Source of the DNA: Streptomyces umbrinus
Lineage (GTDB): Bacteria > Actinomycetota > Actinomycetes > Streptomycetales > Streptomycetaceae
DNA length: 64,000 bases
Assembly: GCF_030817415.1 (NCBI RefSeq)
Contig: NZ_JAUSZI010000002.1
Coordinates: 7,440,001-7,504,000, forward strand
Direction of reading: 5' to 3'
The notes beneath the pieces are model-generated. The model ran no database searches, was not told the DNA's origin, and saw only the letters and a program-made list of their open reading frames with translations. Of this stretch, positions 36,280 through 44,218 are shown piece by piece (positions within the stretch are counted from its first letter, which is position 1; every line of letters begins with the position of its first letter). Both the position numbers and the translations under genes were made by a program.

Positions 36280-36293
36280 TCCCTGTCTAGAAT
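36264..36293 (+). promoter_or_regulatory. putative tetR promoter, possibly leaderless
   Basis: TTAACG (36264-36269) and TAGAAT (36288-36293) are 18 bases apart. The -10 ends seven bases before the ATG at 36301, so transcription could start at the start codon and the message may lack a leader. Confidence 0.45.
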
Positions 36294-36300
36294 TGCGTCC

Positions 36301-36891
36301 ATGGCCACGAGAACCGACGCCCCCACCCGCCGCGAGCAGATCCTCAAGGAGGCCGCGCGGCTCTTCGCCGAGCGCGGTTTCCACGGCGTCGGGGTCGACG
36401 AGATAGGGGCGGCGGTCGGCATCAGCGGCCCCGGCCTGTACCGGCACTTCCCGGGCAAGGACGCGATGCTCGCCGAGCTGCTGGTGGGGATCAGCGGGCA
36501 GCTGCTGACCGGCGGCAAGCGCCGGCTGGCGGAGTCCGACGGGAACCCGGAGGCGCTCCTCGACTCGCTCATCGAGGGGCACATCGACTTCGCGCTCGAC
36601 GACCGTCCCTTGATCACCCTGCACGACCGTGAGCTGGACCGCCTCCGGGAAAGCGACCGCAAGCTGGTGCGGCAGCTGCAGCGGCAGTACGTCGAGCTGT
36701 GGGTGGAGGTCGTCCGCGAGGTCTATCCGGGGCTGGCCGAACCGGCGGTCCGCTCGGCGGTGCACTCGGTGTTCGGGCTGCTGAACTCCACCCCTCACCT
36801 GGGCCGCCCCGGCGCACTCCCGGGCCGCGCGGGCACGGCGGAGCTGCTCCATCGCATGGCGAGAGGCGCCTTCTCGGCCGCCGCAGCGTGA
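36301..36891 (+). CDS. TetR-family regulator of the leucine/acyl-CoA genes
   Basis: A 196-residue TetR protein. The N-terminal helix-turn-helix is textbook: RREQILKEAARLFAERGFHG, then DEIGAAVGISGPGLYRHFPGKDAML. The C-terminal ligand domain is helical and carries DRPLITLHDRELDRL. It is divergent from the carboxylase operon and followed by a plus-strand acyl-CoA dehydrogenase. The two palindromes before its start, and a similar GTGACGAGCGTTACG overlapping its stop, suggest that it controls both sides in response to an acyl-CoA. No ribosome site is visible before the ATG, consistent with leaderless translation. Confidence 0.88.
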   Translation: MATRTDAPTRREQILKEAARLFAERGFHGVGVDEIGAAVGISGPGLYRHFPGKDAMLAELLVGISGQLLTGGKRRLAESDGNPEALLDSLIEGHIDFALDDRPLITLHDRELDRLRESDRKLVRQLQRQYVELWVEVVREVYPGLAEPAVRSAVHSVFGLLNSTPHLGRPGALPGRAGTAELLHRMARGAFSAAAA

Positions 36892-36964
36892 CGAGCGTTA
36901 CGCGGGTGCTCCTCTGGACGCTGCCGCCTACTCGCCGGTACGGTGATGTTCTGAGCAAGCGCTT
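36889..36964 (+). promoter_or_regulatory. putative operators before the second acyl-CoA dehydrogenase
   Basis: GTGACGAGCGTTACG (36889-36903) resembles the TetR operators upstream of tetR. Further on, AAGCGCTT (36957-36964) is an 8-bp palindrome ten to fifteen bases before the ATG. Either could couple this gene to the same regulator. Confidence 0.4.
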
Positions 36965-36976
36965 AGACATGGACTC

Positions 36977-38158
36977 ATGAGCCAGGTGGAGGTGGCGGCG
37001 GTGCGCCGTACGGTGTTCAACGAGGATCACGAGGCGTTCCGGGAGACCCTCCGGGCCTTCATCGAGGCCGAGGTCGTCCCCGTCTACGACGAGTGGTTCG
37101 CGGCCGGCCAGGCGCCGCGCGACTTCTACTACAAGCTCGCCGAGCTGGGCGTCTTCGGCATCCGCGTGGACGAGGAGTTCGGCGGCGCCGGCATCGACTC
37201 GTACAAGTTCGAGGCCGTGATGTACGAGGAGACGGCCCGCGCGGGTGTCTCCTTCGGCGGCTCCGGTGTGCACGTGCTGCTGGGCCTGCCCTACATCAAG
37301 GCGCTCGCCACCGACGAGCAGAAGAAGCGCTTCCTGCCGAAGTTCGTCTCCGGCGAGGAGATGTGGGCGCTGGCGATGACCGAGCCGGGCACCGGCTCCG
37401 ACCTCGCGGGCATGAAGACCACCGCGAAGCTCTCCGAGGACGGCTCGCACTACGTCCTCAACGGCGCCAAGACCTTCATCACCGGTGGTGTGCACGCCGA
37501 CCGCGTGATCGTCTGCGCCCGTACGTCCGCGCCGACGGCCGAGGACCGCCGCTTCGGCATCTCCCTCTTCGCCGTGGACACCAAGGCCGAGGGCTACTCG
37601 GTGGGCCGCAAGCTCGACAAGCTCGGGCTGAAGACCTCCGACACCGCCGAGCTGGCGTTCGTCGACGTGAAGGTGCCCGTCGAGGACCTCCTCGGCGAGG
37701 AGAACAAGGGCTTCTACTACCTCGGCGGCAACCTGCCCTCCGAGCGCTGGGGCATCGCGTTCGGCGCGTACGCGCAGGCCGCGGCGGCCGTCCGGTTCGC
37801 CAAGGAGTACGTGCTGGAGCGGACCATCTTCGGCAAGCCGGTCTCGCACTTCCAGAACACCAAGTTCGAACTGGCCGCCTGCCAGGCCGAGGTGGACGCC
37901 GCGCAGGCCGTCGCCGACCGCTCGCTCGAAGCCCTGGACGCGGGCGAACTCAGCCCCGCCGAGGCCGCGTCCGCGAAGCTCTTCTGCACCGAGGTCGCGC
38001 ACCGCGTCATCGACCGCTGCCTCCAGCTGCACGGCGGCTACGGCTTCATGAACGAGTACCCGATCGCCCGCCTGTACGCGGACAACCGGGTCAACCGCAT
38101 CTACGGCGGTACCAGCGAGATCATGAAGTCGATCATCGCCAAGGACATGGGTCTGTAA
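36977..38158 (+). CDS. acyl-CoA dehydrogenase (second paralogue)
   Basis: A 393-residue FAD acyl-CoA dehydrogenase from MSQVEVAAVRRTVFNEDHEA. The family blocks are MWALAMTEPGTGSDLAGM, NGAKTFITGGVHADRVIV, GKPVSHFQNTKFELA and LQLHGGYGFMNEYPIARLY, with the terminal YGGTSEIMKSIIAKDMGL. It is more like the long-chain/medium-chain branch than the operon copy at 30118. It sits behind tetR and before tesB on the same strand. The gap before it holds palindromes like those controlling the leucine operon. Confidence 0.92.
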   Translation: MSQVEVAAVRRTVFNEDHEAFRETLRAFIEAEVVPVYDEWFAAGQAPRDFYYKLAELGVFGIRVDEEFGGAGIDSYKFEAVMYEETARAGVSFGGSGVHVLLGLPYIKALATDEQKKRFLPKFVSGEEMWALAMTEPGTGSDLAGMKTTAKLSEDGSHYVLNGAKTFITGGVHADRVIVCARTSAPTAEDRRFGISLFAVDTKAEGYSVGRKLDKLGLKTSDTAELAFVDVKVPVEDLLGEENKGFYYLGGNLPSERWGIAFGAYAQAAAAVRFAKEYVLERTIFGKPVSHFQNTKFELAACQAEVDAAQAVADRSLEALDAGELSPAEAASAKLFCTEVAHRVIDRCLQLHGGYGFMNEYPIARLYADNRVNRIYGGTSEIMKSIIAKDMGL

Positions 38159-38204
38159 GGCCCGGGAAACCATCCGAGAAATCACTGCACGGTACAACTG
38201 ACAC

Positions 38205-39077
38205 ATGAGTCAGGCACTTGAAGCCCTGCTCGATCTGCTCGACCTCGAGCAGATCGAGCAGGACATTTTCCGCGGCCAGTCCCGGTTCGCCGTCGTCCCC
38301 CGCGTCTTCGGCGGGCAGGTCGCCGCGCAGGCACTGGTCGCCGCGGGGCGTACGGTCCCCGACGACCGGTTCGCCCACTCGCTGCACGCGTACTTCCTGC
38401 GCGCCGGGGACGCGGGCGCGCCGATCGTCTACACCGTCGACCGGATCCGCGACGGCCGGTCCTTCACGACCCGCCGGGTGGTCGCCGTCCAGCACGGGCA
38501 GCCGATCTTCCACCTCTCCGCGTCCTTCCAGACGTACGAGGAGGGCATGGAGCACCAGGCCGACATGCCGCCCGCGCCCGATCCGGAGACCCTGCCGACG
38601 GCGGCCGAGCTGCTGCCGCGGTACGCGGACCTGTATCGCGAACAGGGTGTCGTGGAACGGCTGTTGGAGGCCCGTGAGGCCGTCGACCTCCGTTACGTCG
38701 ACGCGCCGCCGTTCGCCAGCGTCGGGGAGGCTCGCGAGCCGCGTTCCCAGGTGTGGTTCCGCGCCAACGGCAAGCTCGCGGACGATCCGCTCCTGCACGT
38801 CTGCCTCGCCACGTACGTCTCCGACATGACGCTCCTCGACTCCGTACTGCTCGCCCACGGACGCGGCGGCTGGGTCACGGGGGACGTCGTCGGCGCCTCC
38901 CTGGACCACGCGATGTGGTTCCACCGCCCGTTCCGCGCCGACGAATGGCTCCTGTACGACCAGGAGTCACCGTCCGCGTCCGGCGGCCGGGGCCTCGGCC
39001 AGGCCCGTATCTACACGCAGGACGGGCGGCTGGCGGTCACGGTGATCCAGGAGGGGGTTGTACGGGTTCCTCGGTGA
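38205..39077 (+). CDS. tesB: acyl-CoA thioesterase II (TesB)
   Basis: A 290-residue double-hotdog thioesterase that hydrolyses acyl-CoA to free acid and CoA. Family blocks are FRGQSRFAVVPRVFGGQVAAQAL at the start, HSLHAYFLRAGD, FHLSASFQ, and the second-half SLDHAMWFHRPFRADEWLLYDQ, with DxxxD-type catalytic residues near VSDMTLLDS. It lies 46 bases behind the dehydrogenase, probably co-transcribed, and may release acids or recycle CoA when acyl-CoA builds up. Confidence 0.92.
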   Translation: MSQALEALLDLLDLEQIEQDIFRGQSRFAVVPRVFGGQVAAQALVAAGRTVPDDRFAHSLHAYFLRAGDAGAPIVYTVDRIRDGRSFTTRRVVAVQHGQPIFHLSASFQTYEEGMEHQADMPPAPDPETLPTAAELLPRYADLYREQGVVERLLEAREAVDLRYVDAPPFASVGEAREPRSQVWFRANGKLADDPLLHVCLATYVSDMTLLDSVLLAHGRGGWVTGDVVGASLDHAMWFHRPFRADEWLLYDQESPSASGGRGLGQARIYTQDGRLAVTVIQEGVVRVPR

Positions 39078-39117
39078 TCCTGGGCCTGGTCCTGGTCCTG
39101 GTCTAGGAGCGGTGAGG

Positions 39118-39327
39118 TCAGCTCCTCGACGTGTACGCCACGAAGTCCGCCCACGCTTCCGGCGCAAGCGCGAGCTGAGCCCCATCCACGTTCTTGGAGT
39201 CGCGGACGTGCACCGTGCTGGGGGCGAGGGCGATCTCGACGCAGGAGTTGCCGTCAGGGCCGTCGCTGTAGCTGCTCTTGAACCACCCCAGCTCGGAGCT
39301 GTCTCCGGCAGAAGCCTTGCGGATCAT
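39118..39327 (-). CDS. DUF397 small acidic protein (second)
   Basis: A 69-residue DUF397 protein with the family pattern SELGWFKSSYSDGPDGNSCVEIA, then VHVRDSKN and the closing helix ending AWADFVAYTSRS. Its ATG overlaps the stop of the XRE gene by four bases (ATGA), indicating translational coupling. The same three-gene set occurs at 27.5-29.3 kb. Confidence 0.93.
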   Translation of the reverse strand: MIRKASAGDSSELGWFKSSYSDGPDGNSCVEIALAPSTVHVRDSKNVDGAQLALAPEAWADFVAYTSRS

Positions 39328-40199
39328 GTCTCTCCCAGCAGTTGCTCGATGAAGGCCAGCGACTCCCGTGGGGTAAGAGCCTGAGCCCGGATGGTGCCAT
39401 ACCGCAGCTCCAGGATCCGCAACTGCTTCGGATCGGAGGTCGGTCGGCCGCTGTACGCACCGTCGGAGCGGCCGACCGCTGTGCCGTCCGCGAACTTCAG
39501 CACTTCGATCTTCCCGTCCAGCCCTGGGTGAGCCTCCGCGTTCGTCGGCATCACCTGAAGCGTGACGTTACGCAACCGCCCCACCTCCAGCAGATGTTCG
39601 AGCTGCTGACGCCACACCATTGTGCCTCCGACGGGACGGCGGAGTGTCGCCTCTTCCTGGACGAAGCTCAGCGCGGGTGCAGGCGAGCGCTCGAAGATGG
39701 ACTGCCGCGCCATACGAGCGGTCACCATGCGCTCCACCTCCTCGGGCGAGTACGCGGGCTGCCAAGCCTCGAACAGGGCTCGCGCATGCTCAGGTGTCTG
39801 CAACAGGCCGTGGATGCTGAGCCCGACGTACACGCCCAGCTCAACCGCTCTGGCCTCCATCTGCGCCAAGTCCCGTACCTGCTTCGGGTACCGAACCTTC
39901 GCCACATCCTCCTTCATCGCTGAGAGCAACCCACCCGCCCCCAACACCTCGTCCGCCCTGTCCAGATACTCGCCCCGGGGGATCCGCCTGCCGCCCTCGA
40001 TCTTGTAGACCAGGTCCTCCCCGTACCCCACCGCCGCCCCGAACTCGGCGGCCCGCATCCCCACCGCCTCCCGCCGCAGCCTGAGCTGCCGCCCCACGGT
40101 CGCGACGACCGCCACTCCCCAGTCGTCGTCCGGGTCGACCTCCCAACCCGGCTCGTCCGCCTCGCTCTTGAGCCGTCGTACCTCGCCGTCCACCGACAT
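39324..40199 (-). CDS. XRE-family regulator with DUF5753 domain (second, WhiJ-like)
   Basis: A 291-residue protein from ATG 40199, preceded by GGAGGGG at a good distance. The helix-turn-helix reads RQLRLRREAVGMRAAEFGAA and DLVYKIEGGRRIPRGEYLDR. The DUF5753 domain follows, with GLLQTPEHARALFEAWQP, VQEEATLRRPVGG and VTLQVMPTNAEAHPGLDG. It is a paralogue of the protein at 27745, with the same partners. The divergent ATPase gene starts 154 bases away. Confidence 0.92.
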   Translation of the reverse strand: MSVDGEVRRLKSEADEPGWEVDPDDDWGVAVVATVGRQLRLRREAVGMRAAEFGAAVGYGEDLVYKIEGGRRIPRGEYLDRADEVLGAGGLLSAMKEDVAKVRYPKQVRDLAQMEARAVELGVYVGLSIHGLLQTPEHARALFEAWQPAYSPEEVERMVTARMARQSIFERSPAPALSFVQEEATLRRPVGGTMVWRQQLEHLLEVGRLRNVTLQVMPTNAEAHPGLDGKIEVLKFADGTAVGRSDGAYSGRPTSDPKQLRILELRYGTIRAQALTPRESLAFIEQLLGET

Positions 40200-40353
40200 A
40201 GCGCACCCCTCCGTCGTACTTCCGTGCCGCAACGCCCGTACCCCCACGGCCGGTACCGACAGCCCGGACAGCAGTGGACAAGCTCCGGACAGTCACCGTA
40301 CGCATCGGCGTCGTCACTGGTCACGGTAAGCACGCGCCGCCACGCTCAGTGAC

Positions 40354-40908
40354 GTGAACAAGGAAAGGTCCACCCAACTCGACACCCCCACCCGTCACTT
40401 CAGCGTGTTGCTGTCGCCCACGCCACGCGGCGCCCGCCTCGCCCGGCTCCTGGGCGCGGAGTGGCTGCGTACCTGGGACCTGCCGTACGGCGTGACCGAG
40501 ACCGCAGAGCACCTGGTCGCCGAACTCGCCGCGAACGCCGCCACCCACGGCCGCCTCCCCGGGCGGGACTTCCGTCTCGCCCTCCTGGCCCGCGGTGAGA
40601 CTCTCCGCATCGAGGTGACGGATACACGCGGCGACGACCTCCCGCGCCACCGCCACCCGTCCCCCGACACCGAGTCCGGACGCGGCCTGCTCCTCGTCGA
40701 GGCCCTCGCGGACCGCTGGGGCGTCGAACTGGGCCCCGTCCCCCGAAAAACCGTATGGGCGGAGCTCGACCTGGCACCGCACTCACCGGAGCCTGAGGGC
40801 GTGTGTTCCGGTGGGTCTGGCGCTCTTCCCAAAGAAACACGAGGCGGAAAGAAACCCCACCAAGCCCCACCCCTCCCGCCCACGGCGGGCGCTCACTCGG
40901 GCGAGTGA
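40354..40908 (+). CDS. RsbW-like histidine-kinase-fold ATPase (second)
   Basis: A 184-residue protein starting at GTG 40354. GHKL boxes: N-box LVAELAANAATHG, D-box IEVTDTRGDD, G-box SGRGLLLVEALADRWG. Residues beyond about 150 are a Pro/Gly/Lys-rich tail with no recognisable fold. It forms the plus-strand half of the second WhiJ/AbaA-type module and resembles the ATPase at 28842 in size and box order. Confidence 0.87.
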   Translation: MNKERSTQLDTPTRHFSVLLSPTPRGARLARLLGAEWLRTWDLPYGVTETAEHLVAELAANAATHGRLPGRDFRLALLARGETLRIEVTDTRGDDLPRHRHPSPDTESGRGLLLVEALADRWGVELGPVPRKTVWAELDLAPHSPEPEGVCSGGSGALPKETRGGKKPHQAPPLPPTAGAHSGE

Positions 40909-41069
40909 ACATCACCAACTCGGCTGGCTTCGGGACAGGTTGGCTGCTCTACGCTCAGCGCGGCACCACACAACCGCAGCAGCCACACGACCGCAGACAT
41001 GCGACGGCCCCCGCCGGGACGGCAATCCCAATGCGAGGGCCTGACCACAGAGGAAGAAGCACCTTCCCG

Positions 41070-41990
41070 ATGGATACGCAGAACACTAGCGTGCGCCCGC
41101 ACGCCCAGACCCGTACCGCGGGCAGAAACCACCCGCCCCGGAGCGCCCGCGCGAACACCCACCCGGGCGGCGGCATCGTGCACGACAACTCCCGCCACAC
41201 CACCCGTTTCACGGTCGTCGGCAACCACCTCGCCCAGCACCCGGAGCTGTCAGGGCTGGCCATCGGACTCGGCGTCCACATCCAGTCGCTCCCCACCGGC
41301 GCCCGCGCAGACATCAAGACCCTCGCCGCCCGCTTCCCCGAGGGGTCGACCCGTATCGCCGCCGCCCTGCGCGAACTGGAGACCCACGGCTACCTGCGCC
41401 GCACCCGCGAACGCACGGAGAGCGGGCGGATCGTCACCCGCACGGTCTCCTGCAACCAGCCGGGGCGACACGGGGACGCTTCCGACGACGAATCCAAGGG
41501 CTGGGTCAAACCTCAGGCCAGGCCTCAGGCCAGGCGGGCGGCCGAGCAGCGGAAGCAGCCCCCACGCCGTGCCCTCCCCGCCGTACCGAAGCCCGCGTAC
41601 GCCTCCCCGGCCCTCCTCCGGACGGCCATCGACGTCCTGGCGGGCCTCCGCCGCGAAGACCCCCGCCTCTTCCTGCCCGCCACCGACGCCGAACACCTCG
41701 CCCCCGGAGTCGCCGCCTGGCTGGAGCGCGACCTCACCCCGACCGCCGTACGCCACGCCCTGGCCAACGACCTGCCGGTCGAGCCTCTGCGTCGCCCGGC
41801 CGCCTTCCTGGCCCACCGCCTCGCGGCCCAACTCCCGCCCCTACCTCCGTATCGCGCCCCCGAATCGCCCCCGCCCGTGAGGCACCCCCTCCGCAACTGC
41901 GACGGCTGCGACCGCGCCTTCCGCGGACCTGAGCCCGGCCGCTGTCGCGACTGCCGCGAGTTCCGGCAACCCGTCCCAGCGTTCACCTGA
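41070..41990 (+). CDS. winged-HTH protein with C-terminal CxxC pairs
   Basis: About 306 residues from MDTQNTSVRP; AGGAAGAA lies a little far upstream. A helix-turn-helix of the MarR/replication-initiator-like type spans about residues 45-120 (LPTGARADIKTLAARFPEGS, then RIAAALRELETHGYLRR). A helical region follows (LERDLTPTAVRHALANDLP). The C-terminus has two CxxC pairs, CDGCDRAF and CRDC, likely a small zinc ribbon. Such proteins are common in Streptomyces without known targets. It stands between the second regulatory trio and an Rpn-like gene. Confidence 0.7.
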   Translation: MDTQNTSVRPHAQTRTAGRNHPPRSARANTHPGGGIVHDNSRHTTRFTVVGNHLAQHPELSGLAIGLGVHIQSLPTGARADIKTLAARFPEGSTRIAAALRELETHGYLRRTRERTESGRIVTRTVSCNQPGRHGDASDDESKGWVKPQARPQARRAAEQRKQPPRRALPAVPKPAYASPALLRTAIDVLAGLRREDPRLFLPATDAEHLAPGVAAWLERDLTPTAVRHALANDLPVEPLRRPAAFLAHRLAAQLPPLPPYRAPESPPPVRHPLRNCDGCDRAFRGPEPGRCRDCREFRQPVPAFT

Positions 41991-42103
41991 CGGCGCCCAC
42001 CCGCGGCTCGGCACTCCCCGCGCTCACCGCACGAACGGCCCAGGCAGGTACCTGAAGCAATGGACTTGCCGTACCACCCCACCTCGCCCAGACAGGAACC
42101 CGT

Positions 42104-43165
42104 ATGGTCAGCTCGCCCCACGAGGCGATGCACCGCATCTTCCAAGAGCACCCGGATCTCTTCTCCCGGGTCTCCGAGGTGCTGGGCGTCGATTTCGGCT
42201 CACCCACCTCGTTCACCGTCCTGCCGACCGACCTCACAGAGGCCCGTCCGCTCGAACGTCGCGTCGACACACTGCTGCGGCTGGAGACAGAGGACGACGA
42301 GCCGCTGCTCCTCGCCGTCGAAGCCCAGGGCAAGAAGGACCCCGACAAGCCCGCGAGCTGGGCGTATTACGCTTCGTACCTGCTCACGAAGTACCGGTTG
42401 CAGCCGATACTGCTCGTCGTCTGCCAGGACCTCGCGACCGCCGAATGGGCAGCGCGACCGGTGCACTTCGGCCCTCGGCAGTGGCCTTTGCTCACCCTGC
42501 GCCCGCTGGTCGCGGGCCCGCACAACATGCCGGTGATCACCGACCCCGCCGAGGCCCGCAAGGACCTCGCACTCGCGACGCTGTGTGCGATCACCCACGC
42601 CAGGAACCCGGACATCGGGGCCATACTCAAAGCAATGACGACCGTCCTGCGGGACACACCGGACGCCGTCAAGAACCCCGTCATCGAATTCATCTCACAG
42701 GGCCTGGGCAAGCTGCCTGCCGCAGCACTTTGGAGGAAACTAGTGGCCGTGGACCTTTCTTTCTACAAGTCGCCCCTCTTTGAAGAAGTCCGCGAGGAGG
42801 CCCGGTCGAAGGCCTTGGCGGAGGGCCTTGCAGAGGGCCTTGCGGAAGGCCTTGCGGAAGGCCTTGCGGAGGGCCTTGCGGAGGGCCTTGCGGAGGGCCT
42901 TGCGGAGGGCGAGGCGCGCCGCGCAAGCGAGGACGTCCTGGCCGTCCTGGCGGAGCGCGGCATCGATGTCCCTGAGGATGCCCGTGAGCGCATCACCGGC
43001 TGCGGCGACCCCGAGATCCTGCGCCACTGGCTCCGGCGTGCCGTCACCGCCCCGGTGGCTGAGGACATCTTCACGGTCGATCAGCCCACGGACCTCGACA
43101 CGAAACGCCGAGCCGGTACACAGACACCCGGAGGTGCCGCGATGAGCGGCGACGGCCGGCCCTGA
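42104..43165 (+). CDS. Rpn-like PD-(D/E)XK-fold protein with LAEG repeats
   Basis: A 353-residue protein. The N-terminal part has the nuclease-like pattern of Rpn/YhgA-type proteins: LLLAVEAQGKKDPDKP with an E-x-Q motif, SWAYYASYLLTKY and LQPILLVVCQDLATAEWA. The second half is helical and contains eight perfect LAEG tetrapeptides (12-bp units, 42815-42910). A similar acidic/leucine repeat appears in Rpn family tails. A further helix with DVPEDARERITGCGDPEILR ends the protein. The 12-bp unit keeps the frame whatever the copy number, so the repeat may vary between strains. Function is not established; a DNA-acting role is inferred. Confidence 0.65.
   Translation: MVSSPHEAMHRIFQEHPDLFSRVSEVLGVDFGSPTSFTVLPTDLTEARPLERRVDTLLRLETEDDEPLLLAVEAQGKKDPDKPASWAYYASYLLTKYRLQPILLVVCQDLATAEWAARPVHFGPRQWPLLTLRPLVAGPHNMPVITDPAEARKDLALATLCAITHARNPDIGAILKAMTTVLRDTPDAVKNPVIEFISQGLGKLPAAALWRKLVAVDLSFYKSPLFEEVREEARSKALAEGLAEGLAEGLAEGLAEGLAEGLAEGLAEGEARRASEDVLAVLAERGIDVPEDARERITGCGDPEILRHWLRRAVTAPVAEDIFTVDQPTDLDTKRRAGTQTPGGAAMSGDGRP
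42815..42910 (+). repeat. 12-bp minisatellite, eight units
   Basis: Eight in-frame 12-bp units encode LAEG each. The unit is CTTGCGGAGGGC, with single-base changes in the first four. Inside the Rpn-like gene. Confidence 0.95.
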
Positions 43166-43167
43166 CG

Positions 43168-43199
43168 GACTGCCTTGTGCCGCACACAAGGGCTCAGTC
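43168..43199. terminator. stem-loop between convergent genes
   Basis: GACTG and CCTTGTG pair with CACAAGG and CAGTC across a small loop with a short asymmetric bulge. It lies between the Rpn-like gene and the phosphatase gene and slightly overlaps the latter's stop. Confidence 0.5.
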
Positions 43200-44018
43200 T
43201 GTGTCTGTGTCTTCTGCGTCGGGTTCGGTGTCCATGAGGCCCGCTGCGTCCAGCAGGTACGCCGTCATCGGGTCGTAGTGGCGGGGGCTCGTGACGTGGT
43301 CGTCCATGGGGACGGTCACCTGGACCGTGCCCTCGGACTCCGCGAGGAACAGGGCCGGGTCGTTGCAGTCGGCGTAGCCCATGGAGTCGATGCCCAGCTG
43401 GCCCGCGCAACCGGCCCAGCCGTGGTCGGCGACGACCAGGTCGGGCAGCGGGCGGCCCGCGCTTTCCAGGCCCTTCAGGATCGCGCGCATCGGCTCGCCC
43501 GAGTGGGTGTGCCACAGGGTCGCGCCGTGTTCCAGGACCGCGACGTCCGCGAACTGGAAGACGTATCCCTCGTCCGTGGTGAGGCCGTCCGGGATCACGA
43601 CGATCTCGCAGCCGGCGGAGCGCAGCGCGGCGGCGGTTGCGCGGTGCACGTCGAGGAGGCCGCCCGGGTGGCCCGTCGCGAACAGCACGCGCTGCTTGCC
43701 CGCGGCCGCCTTGCGCAGCCGGCCGGCCATCCGCTCCAGGGCGTCGACCGTCAGGTCCGGGTCGATGGTGTCCTGGCCGTAGCGGTACTCCGGGTCGTCG
43801 TTCACGCCGCACCTCTCGGCCATCACCGCCAGGACGTCCTGCTCGTCGGTCCAGCGGTCGCCGAGCTCCAGGCCGAGCCAGTAGTTGCGGTCGCCGTTCG
43901 CCAGCTTGCGGTAGTGGGAGAGGTTGTTCTCGCGGGGGGTGGCTACGTCGCCCGCGATACGCGTCCGTACGAGGTGGTCGACAAGGTCGGCGCGGCTGGG
44001 GGTCCCGGGTATCGGCAT
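43194..44018 (-). CDS. conserved actinobacterial protein, putative phosphatase
   Basis: A 274-residue soluble protein from MPIPGTPSRADL. Motifs such as LFATGHPGGLLDVHRATAAAL, VIPDGLTTDEGY, LWHTHSGEPMRAIL and VADHGWAGCAGQLGIDSMG suggest a metal or nucleotide binding alpha/beta fold. From memory this family is labelled phosphatase in Streptomyces annotation, without biochemical proof. The C-terminus ends with an acidic run (DTEPDAEDTDTD). It is next to the PucR gene but separated by a terminator, so it is probably a separate unit. Confidence 0.55.
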   Translation of the reverse strand: MPIPGTPSRADLVDHLVRTRIAGDVATPRENNLSHYRKLANGDRNYWLGLELGDRWTDEQDVLAVMAERCGVNDDPEYRYGQDTIDPDLTVDALERMAGRLRKAAAGKQRVLFATGHPGGLLDVHRATAAALRSAGCEIVVIPDGLTTDEGYVFQFADVAVLEHGATLWHTHSGEPMRAILKGLESAGRPLPDLVVADHGWAGCAGQLGIDSMGYADCNDPALFLAESEGTVQVTVPMDDHVTSPRHYDPMTAYLLDAAGLMDTEPDAEDTDTD

Positions 44019-44140
44019 GCCCCCATTCTGCCGGTGCGCTCCGCTTGGTGGCCCCGGTGTATCGAACCGTGGGACATGGGTCACTCGGGGTTTGGGGCGG
44101 GGTGGAGGGCGTGGAGTGGGGTTGTGTGTCGGGTGCGGGT

Positions 44141-44173
44141 GGGTGGGGGCTTGTCGCGCAGTTCCCCGCGCCC
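44141..44173. repeat. dispersed intergenic repeat, copy D
   Basis: GTGGGGGCTTGTCGCGCAGT followed by TCCCCGCGCCCCTGA. The core GCGCAGTTCCCCGCGCCCCT matches the other copies, and the segment abuts a terminator hairpin. Confidence 0.8.
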
Positions 44174-44205
44174 CTGAGAAGCGGGGCTGCGCCCCTGCTT
44201 CTCAG
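44174..44205 (-). terminator. terminator of the pucR gene
   Basis: Arms CTGAGAAGC and GCTTCTCAG, extended inside by GGGG and CCCC, close a short loop. It lies just beyond the pucR stop on the minus strand. Confidence 0.75.
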
Positions 44206-44218
44206 GCCGAAGAGCCGC

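Noticed and set aside
42815..42910. CRISPR array
   Set aside because: The units are contiguous, 12 bp, in frame and have no spacers. It is a coding minisatellite.
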